In this document: in pieces, positions 57,695 through 64,000 of the stretch | Numbering within the stretch: the stretch's first letter is position 1 | Layout: each line of letters begins with the position of its first letter | From: Vibrio viridaestus | GTDB taxonomy: Bacteria; Pseudomonadota; Gammaproteobacteria; Enterobacterales; Vibrionaceae | Assembly (NCBI RefSeq): GCF_003856525.1 | Contig: NZ_RJVQ01000008.1 | Coordinates: 82,964-146,963, forward strand | Direction of reading: 5' to 3' | Length of the DNA stretch: 64,000 nt | The notes under the pieces: generated by a model | What the model saw: the letters and a program-made list of their open reading frames with translations, nothing else | Databases searched by the model: none | Told to the model about the DNA's origin: nothing | Translations under genes and position numbers: made by a program

Positions 57695-59031
57695 GACACA
57701 ACTCCAGGCAAAATTACATGAGCACAGGTTCCAGCTAGTTGATTCTCATACTCAAGGCTTCCTTGATGTGATTTCAAAATCGACATCACAACATTTATTC
57801 CGAGACCTGTACCACCACTGGCATATTTTGTTGTAAAAAAAGGATCCTGTACTCGACTCTTAATATCTTCAGAAATACCCTTACCCTGATCTGTAATCGT
57901 AATATGAGCACACCCCTCTTTTTGATAACCACAAATAATGATTTTTCGGGTCTCATTGCCTAGATTGGCGTCTATAGCGTTACTGATAAGATTACTCCAG
58001 ACGGATGCTATCAATGTTTTATCTGCATATAACGTTAGACCATCCTGAACCGATGTTGATACGTCGAACTCTTTGAGTCTAAATGAGAAGAGAGCTAAGA
58101 CTTCTTGTAGAGAAACGTCGACATTAACGCGTGTTTTGACGGTATCTAAGGTGCGAGCGTAGCTCAAGATACCCTGACAAGTGGCCGACGCTTTTTCCAA
58201 ACTCTGTTTTAGCAGACTAAAATTTTTATCGTTGCTATCACTACTTAGATTGGTTCTCTCTAACACTTGAGATAACAAGATTGCGCTACTCAATGGCGTT
58301 TTAAGCTCGTGAGCCAGTGCCGCGCACCATTTACCTAAATCAGTAAGATGCTGATCATGAAGGTGCCGTAGATCTTCCTGCTGCCGCTTTTTTTCCCATT
58401 CACTTTTCGCTTGCTCTAAATGTCGCGCAAGAGAAAAGAACAGCGCAATTGATGCAATCAGAGAACTTAGACTGGAGGTGAGATTATCTACCGTAAACAA
58501 AAGCGTGACAGAAACAATCAACATAGAAATAGGTAATAGTAATCGTACAGACTGTGGCTGTTTGCCTTGGTGTCGATTCTCAATCTCTTTCCATATGAAT
58601 AAAGCGTACAGAGTAAATACAAAGTACGTTGCTATATGTTCGACTAGCTGGTTTTTCACGTAGAGAAATAAGGCGAAAATAACAACGACAGTTACTACAA
58701 CATTAATCATAGTTCGATTGGATGACGCCATCTCTTTTGTTTCTCTTAAAGTGCGAATCCCAAAAAGCAAACTAACCAGAGACAGACTGTGAATGCACGT
58801 TAAATACAGGTCGAGTTGGTCATAGATAAAAGAGTGTGAATAAAGAAGAAACTGTTCAGCGCAGCGCCCCATCGCATAGAAAAGACAGAATATTCCAAAG
58901 TATACAAACGATTTATGGAAGCGCTCTCTCTTAATATCTGTTGAATTAATGAGTATGTAGAATGCTAAACAGAAATAGATAACAATAGTAACTATCTGAA
59001 TTTTATATATTAAAAATGAATTCATCATCAA
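57691..59031 (-). CDS. Multi-spanning membrane histidine kinase
   Basis: A 446-residue kinase whose first 205 residues are almost entirely membrane helices (about six or seven) without a large periplasmic loop, suggesting that it senses a membrane-associated or small diffusing signal. Then a coiled linker, H-box with H241 in LAHELKTPLSS, N-box NLISNAIDAN and G-boxes DQGKGIS and GTGLGINV. The neighbouring overlapping regulator is its likely partner. It is divergent from pstS but is not PhoR, which has a different layout. Confidence 0.86.
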   Translation of the reverse strand: MMMNSFLIYKIQIVTIVIYFCLAFYILINSTDIKRERFHKSFVYFGIFCLFYAMGRCAEQFLLYSHSFIYDQLDLYLTCIHSLSLVSLLFGIRTLRETKEMASSNRTMINVVVTVVVIFALFLYVKNQLVEHIATYFVFTLYALFIWKEIENRHQGKQPQSVRLLLPISMLIVSVTLLFTVDNLTSSLSSLIASIALFFSLARHLEQAKSEWEKKRQQEDLRHLHDQHLTDLGKWCAALAHELKTPLSSAILLSQVLERTNLSSDSNDKNFSLLKQSLEKASATCQGILSYARTLDTVKTRVNVDVSLQEVLALFSFRLKEFDVSTSVQDGLTLYADKTLIASVWSNLISNAIDANLGNETRKIIICGYQKEGCAHITITDQGKGISEDIKSRVQDPFFTTKYASGGTGLGINVVMSILKSHQGSLEYENQLAGTCAHVILPGVVS

Positions 59032-59305
59032 ATTCTAATCAAAGAAATAAGACAACATAATATTTCTAAAATATGACAAAGATGCTACAAAATTATTTTT
59101 TATTAATATGGTAATCTACATAATTATTACTAAAACAAATCATTTATGATAATAATATTTATCATAAATAATCGATTAAGATAAAATTGCTCAATTATTT
59201 TCTCCGTGTCACAAGGTGTAATAAAACTGTCACCCAAAATTTCTAGCGTAACCCCATCGAATTAATTATCTCACTCAACATTCATTTTCCATTTTGGGGA
59301 TACAG
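59032..59305. other. Kinase-pstS divergent intergenic region
   Basis: About 270 bases, very AT-rich on the kinase side, holding the pst promoter with its Pho box at 59216-59233. A short inverted element TTATGATAA-TAATATTTATCATAA lies about 59146-59167. No gene seen. Confidence 0.5.
59216..59233 (+). promoter_or_regulatory. Pho box before pstS
   Basis: GTGTAAT-AAAA-CTGTCAC matches the PhoB consensus CTGTCAT-A(A/T)A(A/T)-CTGTCAC at 16 of 18 positions, with the right 7-4-7 spacing. An additional repeat-like GTGTCAC lies directly upstream at 59206-59212. PhoB activation of pstSCAB under phosphate starvation is expected. Confidence 0.85.
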
Positions 59306-60349
59306 ATGAAACTTAAGAAAATTGCTCTGTTGGCATCCGCTACGATTTGCATGTCATCATTTGCTTACTCTGCTACGAATGAACTAAACGGTGCTGGTGC
59401 AACCTTCCCTTATCCTGTCTATGCAAAATGGGCAGAAGCTTACCAAAAAGAAACGGGCGTAAAGATCAATTATCAAGCAATTGGTTCTGGCGGCGGTATT
59501 CGCCAAATAGAAGCCAAAACCGTTGATTTTGGTGGTACTGACGCACCACTTGATGTTAAAGAACTCGACAACGAAGGCATGATTCAATTCCCTATGGTCA
59601 TGGGAGGGATTGTACCAGTGGTTAATATTCCTGCAGTAAAACAGGGCCAGATGAAGCTTACTGGTGAAGTTCTTGCCGATATTTACCTTGGAAAAATCAA
59701 AAATTGGAATGATCCACGCCTTACGAAACTCAATCCTGGTATGACGTTACCAGACCTACCAATCTATGTTGTTCACCGCTCTGATGGTTCTGGTACAACG
59801 TTTAACTTTACAGATTACCTTTCACGCGTCAGTGATGGCTGGAAAAGTTCAGTGGGTGTCGGCAAAGACATTAACTGGCCAAGTGCCGCAACAGACATAG
59901 GCGGTAAAGGTAACGCGGGTGTAGCAAACTACGTTACACGCACCAAAGGTGCAATTGGTTACGTTGAATATGCCTATGCAACACAAAATCATCTTGCCTA
60001 TACCCAGCTACAGAACAAAGCGGGCAAATTCGTAAACCCTACAGCTGATAGCTTCCAAGCTGCTGCCGCCAATGCAGACTGGAAACATGCACCTGGCTTC
60101 AAACTGATCCTTAACGACCAACCTGGCGCAACGACTTGGCCGATGACATCAGCGACATTCATTTTGGTTCACAAAGACCAAAAAGACGAAGGTATCGCCA
60201 AGCAAATGGTGAAATTCTTTACCTGGAGTTACAAACATCCAGAGATGGCGCAGGACCTCGATTACGTTCCAATGCCTAGCACTGTCGTAGATCTAGTGAA
60301 TAAAACCTGGAAAGAAAACCTAAAATATAACGGTCACTCCGTTTTATAA
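59306..60349 (+). CDS. pstS: Phosphate-binding protein PstS
   Basis: High-affinity periplasmic phosphate receptor. The signal peptide ends SSFAYSA before TNELNGAGATFPYPVYAKWA; phosphate-binding loops GAGATFPYP, IGSGGGIRQ, GGTDAPL and HRSDGSGTTFNFT are intact. It is 347 residues long and close to E. coli PstS. The start MKLKKIALL (with GGGGA before it) gives a proper signal peptide; a TTG four codons earlier overlaps the ribosome site. Confidence 0.96.
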   Translation: MKLKKIALLASATICMSSFAYSATNELNGAGATFPYPVYAKWAEAYQKETGVKINYQAIGSGGGIRQIEAKTVDFGGTDAPLDVKELDNEGMIQFPMVMGGIVPVVNIPAVKQGQMKLTGEVLADIYLGKIKNWNDPRLTKLNPGMTLPDLPIYVVHRSDGSGTTFNFTDYLSRVSDGWKSSVGVGKDINWPSAATDIGGKGNAGVANYVTRTKGAIGYVEYAYATQNHLAYTQLQNKAGKFVNPTADSFQAAAANADWKHAPGFKLILNDQPGATTWPMTSATFILVHKDQKDEGIAKQMVKFFTWSYKHPEMAQDLDYVPMPSTVVDLVNKTWKENLKYNGHSVL

Positions 60350-60358
60350 GCCTAAAAA

Positions 60359-60387
60359 AGGTCATACCTATTATTCGGGTATGACCT
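60359..60387 (+). other. Stem-loop between pstS and pstC
   Basis: AGGTCATACC and GGTATGACCT form a perfect 10-bp stem with a nine-base loop. No T tract follows, so rather than a full terminator it is likely to stabilise or partly separate the pstS message, allowing more receptor than channel, as is common in binding-protein operons. Confidence 0.65.
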
Positions 60388-60409
60388 CACTATTTTAAGA
60401 TTTATCGGT

Positions 60410-61333
60410 ATGAACAAAACGACGCATATGAACCGTGGTGACACAGTTTTTAATTCGGTAAGCCTCTTTAGTGCTTTTATCGTCTTGGCTGTATTACTCG
60501 GTTTATTAATCTCACTGATTCATGGAAGCCAGTTGGCGTTCTCGAAATTTGGTCTGGACTTTGTATTTAGTACCGAATGGGATCCCATTGGCGGTGTCTT
60601 CGGCGCAGCAGCCTCAATCTACGGTACAGTCATTAGTTCTCTCATCGCCTGCTTGATCGCCATTCCCTTATCACTTGGCATTGCCATTTTTCTGTCCGAA
60701 TTAGCGCCTCAGTGGATTCGAACACCAATAGGAAAAGCAATAGAATTACTCGCAGCGATACCAAGCATTATCTTTGGCATGTGGGGGCTTTTCGTATTTG
60801 GTCCATGGTTTTCGGAGAATGTACAAAGCTGGTCAAGTGAACATCTTGGTGACTTACCACTCATCGGCCCGATGTTTTCAGGCCCGCCTATTGGTGTTGG
60901 ACTATTAAGTGCTGGCATCATTCTCTCATTTATGATTTTACCTATTATCACCGCTTTGACACGAGAAGCTCTTGTATCGATTCCCAATGTTCTGCGAGAG
61001 ACTGCTTATGGTATTGGTGCTAACCAATACGAAGTCATTATGAAGATTTTACTTCCGAGCGTTAAAAGAGCAGTCATCAGTGCCTGCATTCTTGGCTTAG
61101 GTCGAGCTTTGGGTGAGACCATGGCGGTCACTTTTGTTATTGGAGGCGCCAACCGTATTCAGGCTTCGCTTTTTATGCCTGCGACATCAATAGCATCAAC
61201 AATAGCGCAGCAGTTTAACGAAGCGACCAATTCAATTCACGTTTCATCCTTACTCGGTCTTGGCGTCTTATTGTTTGTCATTACCTTTCTCGTGATGTTC
61301 CTAGCGAACCGACTGGTTGGAGGAAAGCACTAA
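60410..61333 (+). CDS. pstC: Phosphate ABC transporter permease PstC
   Basis: A 307-residue channel subunit with six helices. The EAA loop ALTREALVSIPNVLRETAYGIGANQYEVIMKILLP contacting PstB is intact over two stretches, and ALGETMAVTFVIGG lies in the following helix. Its stop overlaps the pstA start by one base (TAATG). Confidence 0.95.
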   Translation: MNKTTHMNRGDTVFNSVSLFSAFIVLAVLLGLLISLIHGSQLAFSKFGLDFVFSTEWDPIGGVFGAAASIYGTVISSLIACLIAIPLSLGIAIFLSELAPQWIRTPIGKAIELLAAIPSIIFGMWGLFVFGPWFSENVQSWSSEHLGDLPLIGPMFSGPPIGVGLLSAGIILSFMILPIITALTREALVSIPNVLRETAYGIGANQYEVIMKILLPSVKRAVISACILGLGRALGETMAVTFVIGGANRIQASLFMPATSIASTIAQQFNEATNSIHVSSLLGLGVLLFVITFLVMFLANRLVGGKH

Positions 61334-62169
61334 TGAACTTACGTAAGTTGAAAAACTCACTATTTTTTTCTCTTAGCATCCTGTGTGCGGGCATCGGGTT
61401 GATTGTTCTCGCAAGTATCCTTTGGACACTTATCAGTGAAGGTCTTAAAGGGATCAATTTCGCATTATTTACTGAGGTTACTCCAGGACCTGGAAGTGAA
61501 GGAGGCTTAAAAAATGCCTTCATCGGTAGCCTTTATATGACATTTTTAGGTATTGCAATTGCGACCCCAATCGGATTACTCGCTGGGACATGGCTGGCCG
61601 AGAAATCCCCTAACCATGCAGGTGCTCAGCTCATTCGTTTTCTCAATAACATGCTAGTGAGTGCACCATCAATTCTGGTCGGATTGTTCGTATATGCACT
61701 GATCGTTGTTCCCACAGGCGGATATTCAGGCTGGGCTGGCACTGTTGCTCTGGCCATTCTTGCACTCCCGACGATCATCGCTTCGACAGAAGAAATGCTC
61801 AGACTGGTTCCTGTCTCGCTAAAAGAAGCAGGAAGAGGACTTGGCGCAGCGAATTGGATCGTACTCATCCATCTGTGTTATCGCGCCGTCGCGCCAGGTA
61901 TCGTTACTGCCATCTTACTGTCTCTGGCCAGAATTGCTGGCGAAACCGCACCATTACTGTTTACGGCACTCAACAGTAATTTTATGAGTTCATCCATGAG
62001 TTCTCCTATGGCGAATCTTCCTGTCACCATATATCAGTATGCGATGAGTCCATATGAATCCTGGCAGCAACTTGCCTGGTCAGGGGCGTTAGTGATTACG
62101 CTATTTATTTTGCTGATCAACCTTTCAGCAACACATCTTCCAAAATTACTTTCGGTGAAAAGAAAATGA
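61333..62169 (+). CDS. pstA: Phosphate ABC transporter permease PstA
   Basis: A 278-residue second channel subunit with about six helices; [15 protein letters not shown] and [15 protein letters not shown] form its EAA loop and [13 protein letters not shown] follows. It starts at the pstC stop and its own stop overlaps the pstB start as ATGA. Confidence 0.95.
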   Translation: MNLRKLKNSLFFSLSILCAGIGLIVLASILWTLISEGLKGINFALFTEVTPGPGSEGGLKNAFIGSLYMTFLGIAIATPIGLLAGTWLAEKSPNHAGAQLIRFLNNMLVSAPSILVGLFVYALIVVPTGGYSGWAGTVALAILALPTIIASTEEMLRLVPVSLKEAGRGLGAANWIVLIHLCYRAVAPGIVTAILLSLARIAGETAPLLFTALNSNFMSSSMSSPMANLPVTIYQYAMSPYESWQQLAWSGALVITLFILLINLSATHLPKLLSVKRK

Positions 62170-63002
62170 ACACAAAAGCCTCATCAATACTCCATATTCC
62201 AGAAAATAAGCGCACCGAAACGACTCAAACATCGGCACAGAACAAGCCTGTCGTACTGGACATCAATAATCTTTGTTTCCAGTATAATAAACACTCAGAG
62301 CCCGCTCTAAAATCGGTAAACTTACCCATTTATAAACAACAAGTTACAGCATTAATTGGCCCTTCCGGTTGTGGGAAGTCAACCCTACTACGTTGTCTCA
62401 ACAGAATTTATTCTCTTTATAATCAGCAATTTGCTACCGGAGAGATACAGTATGATGGCGAGAATATTCTCTCTATGCGTGATTTAAATGGACTACGTTC
62501 TAAAATTGGGATGATTTTCCAAAAGCCGACGCCATTTCCGATGTCTATTTTTGAAAATATTGCTTTTGGCTTACGTCTCGATGGTCAATTGAGCAAATCC
62601 GAAATCAAAGCAAAGGTAGAAAGTGCGTTAAAGTCGGCCAATCTTTGGGAAGAGGTAAAAAATAAATTACATGATGATGCAATGGGACTTTCAGGAGGGC
62701 AACAACAGCGACTTTGTATTGCCCGAACCGTTGCACTTGAGCCTGCGATTATTCTAATGGATGAGCCGACATCAGCACTCGACCCAATTGCAACGTCGGC
62801 AATCGAAGATCTTATCTGTAAATTGCGCGAGAAATACACCATCGTGATCGTTACACACAATATGCAGCAAGCAATGCGTATATCTGACCATACAGCATTT
62901 ATGTACTTAGGCGAACTGGTTGAATTCTCTCCAACCCGACAGCTATTTAACCATCCAGCTAAAGAAAGAACAAAACGTTATATTTCGGGTGATTTTGGCT
63001 AA
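62166..63002 (+). CDS. pstB: Phosphate ABC transporter ATPase PstB
   Basis: A 278-residue ATPase: Walker [17 protein letters not shown] (about 61-76), Q-loop IFQKPTPFP, signature [14 protein letters not shown], Walker [13 protein letters not shown]. It carries a somewhat longer N-terminus (about 30 residues, Thr/Ser/Asn-rich) than usual. No phoU follows, although PhoU usually ends pst operons; phoU must lie elsewhere if present. Confidence 0.95.
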   Translation: MNTKASSILHIPENKRTETTQTSAQNKPVVLDINNLCFQYNKHSEPALKSVNLPIYKQQVTALIGPSGCGKSTLLRCLNRIYSLYNQQFATGEIQYDGENILSMRDLNGLRSKIGMIFQKPTPFPMSIFENIAFGLRLDGQLSKSEIKAKVESALKSANLWEEVKNKLHDDAMGLSGGQQQRLCIARTVALEPAIILMDEPTSALDPIATSAIEDLICKLREKYTIVIVTHNMQQAMRISDHTAFMYLGELVEFSPTRQLFNHPAKERTKRYISGDFG

Positions 63003-63025
63003 TATTAGGCTGTATATATGCCCAC

Positions 63026-63064
63026 AGGGATTGTTTTCCGTACCGAGGAGCAGTCCCTTTTTTT
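63026..63064 (+). terminator. Terminator after pstB
   Basis: AGGGATTG (63026-63033) pairs with CAGTCCCT (63051-63058) with one mismatch and is followed by T7. The far end touches the end of the convergent macrodomain gene. It closes pstSCAB without phoU. Confidence 0.75.
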
Positions 63065-63581
63065 ACGTTTGAAACGGGTTCAATATCTCGCTATAGATAT
63101 CATATGTTTCCTGATCAAATACGACAAACTCTATAGACAGGCTTGCGTAAGTAGGTTCACTACAAACTTTAATAGCAATCTCTGCCGCCTCTTCCACCGG
63201 ATAACCATACACGCCGCAAGAAATGGCTGGAAAAGCGATTGACTTCAAGTCGTATTGCAATGCCAGTTTTAAACATGAATGATATGCACGCTCCAGGTTT
63301 AACGCCGGTTTCGAATCACTCATGTAGATAGGCCCTACGGTATGAATCACATAATGACAAGCTAAGTTTGCCGCCGAAGTGATTATCGCTTCACCAGTCG
63401 GACAACGGACTCCATTGACAGCTGGCACCCTCTCACATTCAGCCAAGAGTCCCGGTCCAGCCGCACGATGAATGGCTCCATCGACTCCCCCGCCACCGAG
63501 CATCCGATTATTCGCCGCATTCACAATGGCATCGGTTGTCGACGCAGTGATATCACCAAGAATGACTTTAAGATGCGACAT
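63063..63581 (-). CDS. ymdB: Macrodomain O-acetyl-ADP-ribose deacetylase (YmdB-like)
   Basis: A 172-residue single macrodomain. The ADP-ribose-binding loops are present: LGDITASTTDAIVNAANNRMLGGGGVDGAI in two stretches and SCGVYGYPVEEA near the C-terminus. YmdB-type enzymes deacetylate O-acetyl-ADP-ribose and modulate RNase III in E. coli. The start MSHLKVILGDI is preferred; the frame runs four codons longer. Convergent with pstB. Confidence 0.92.
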   Translation of the reverse strand: MSHLKVILGDITASTTDAIVNAANNRMLGGGGVDGAIHRAAGPGLLAECERVPAVNGVRCPTGEAIITSAANLACHYVIHTVGPIYMSDSKPALNLERAYHSCLKLALQYDLKSIAFPAISCGVYGYPVEEAAEIAIKVCSEPTYASLSIEFVVFDQETYDIYSEILNPFQT

Positions 63582-63593
63582 AGATCCTCCCAT

Positions 63594-63869
63594 TACTCAT
63601 TCTTTATTAAGTTACTGTTCAATCTCACTTTTTAAGTCTAGCTGACAACACATAAAAACACGACGAACAACGATTTTTTCGGGTTACAAAAGTTACAAAA
63701 GGTTTCGATAGTTACAAAATACGCGAAATCAAAATTTGCAACGTTAGCCCCAGATAGACTAGCCCTATGAAGTCAATCACGTAGTTTACGGTGTACAGAA
63801 ATAATAACGAATACACACCTTACGTTGATTCTATCTTATTCATTTTAATCATTTTCACTGGAGGATACT
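63594..63869. promoter_or_regulatory. frdA upstream region with GTTACAAAA repeats
   Basis: Three direct copies of GTTACAAAA lie at 63683-63691, 63692-63700 and 63711-63719, spacing 9 and 19 bases. The GTTA core resembles ArcA or related response-regulator sites, as expected for anaerobic control of fumarate reductase. No perfect FNR site (TTGAT-N4-ATCAA) was found. Confidence 0.5.
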
Positions 63870-64000
63870 GTGCAAACATATATCACAGATATCGCGGTCA
63901 TAGGTGCTGGTGGCGGCGGTCTTCGCTCTGCGATTGCAGCAGCTGAAGCAAATCCTGATATGGAAGTCGCTCTGATTTCTAAAGTCTATCCAATGCGTTC
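63870..64000 (+). CDS. frdA: Fumarate reductase flavoprotein subunit FrdA (5' part)
   Basis: The first 43 codons, cut off by the window end. The GTG start has GGAGG six bases before it. The product begins [29 protein letters not shown] in two stretches, followed by [11 protein letters not shown], matching the FAD-binding N-terminus of E. coli FrdA ([28 protein letters not shown]). It should reduce fumarate in anaerobic respiration with FrdBCD, which lie beyond the window. Confidence 0.93.
   Translation, partial: MQTYITDIAVIGAGGGGLRSAIAAAEANPDMEVALISKVYPMR

Noticed and set aside
57059-59031. PhoB-PhoR pair next to pstS
   Set aside because: The regulator lacks an OmpR-type output and the kinase has many membrane helices without a PAS region, unlike PhoR.

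Overview
The window is a gammaproteobacterial chromosome segment, most likely Vibrionaceae (Vibrio or a close relative). The protein sequences are of that type, the composition is moderately AT-rich, and the run yfbV-ackA-pta / trpXYZ / lolA-rarA-serS / cobA / bioA-bioBFCD resembles what I recall of Vibrio chromosome I. No tRNA, rRNA, CRISPR array, insertion sequence or prophage was seen. Nearly all space is coding and most genes are recognisable housekeeping, vitamin, transport or regulatory genes.

Layout. 1-5600: biotin synthesis, bioBFCD divergent from bioA, with a BirA-type operator on each side and a small DUF1328 membrane-protein gene between them. 5600-7435: cobA and a TrpD2/YbiB-like gene. 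7731-11100: serS, rarA and lolA. 11199-14367: SEC-C protein, dusC and a diguanylate cyclase. 14484-17191: tryptophan-type ABC importer trpXYZ with a TrpR-like operator. 17406-21686: yfbV, ackA, pta. 21741-24717: glutathionyl-hydroquinone reductase and a two-component system. 24904-29812: a TPP riboswitch followed by thiD-thiZXY-thiM-thiE, a thiamine-precursor salvage operon. 29833-35203: MFS exporter, a serine-recombinase-like protein lacking two catalytic arginines, a 55-residue lipoprotein too short for ordinary gene calling, an HDOD response regulator, a HAD phosphatase and a DMT permease. 35272-41030: a tripartite RND efflux operon. 41563-43844: a sugar-isomerase-like gene and a sugar porter broken by a one-base frameshift. 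44339-50498: a D-amino-acid cluster (D-amino acid transaminase, DgcA-like epimerase, DgcN, AgcS symporter, alanine racemase). 50533-54428: 5-oxoprolinase pxpBCA with two regulators. 54542-59031: LysE exporter, SotB, glutathione peroxidase and a second two-component system. 59216-63002: Pho-box-controlled pstSCAB. 63063-64000: macrodomain protein and the start of frdA.

The most interesting region is about 44.3-54.4 kb. D-Ala can be racemised (Alr) or transaminated to D-Glu (Dat), D-Glu acetylated (DgcN) and epimerised (DgcA), and pyroglutamate opened to L-Glu (PxpABC), so the whole block converges on glutamate. The 780-base gap between dgcN and agcS carries two outward-facing sigma-54 (-24/-12) promoter candidates, an NtrC-type site (GCACC-N5-GGTGC) with a degenerate second copy 21 bp away, and a perfect CRP consensus site. 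This suggests nitrogen- and carbon-controlled scavenging of D-amino acids, perhaps from peptidoglycan. Second in interest is the recombinase-like gene at 31.0-31.8 kb: it keeps the active-site serine but has lost two catalytic arginines, and a nested inverted repeat lies directly before its ribosome binding site, which fits a recombinase turned into a DNA-binding regulator.
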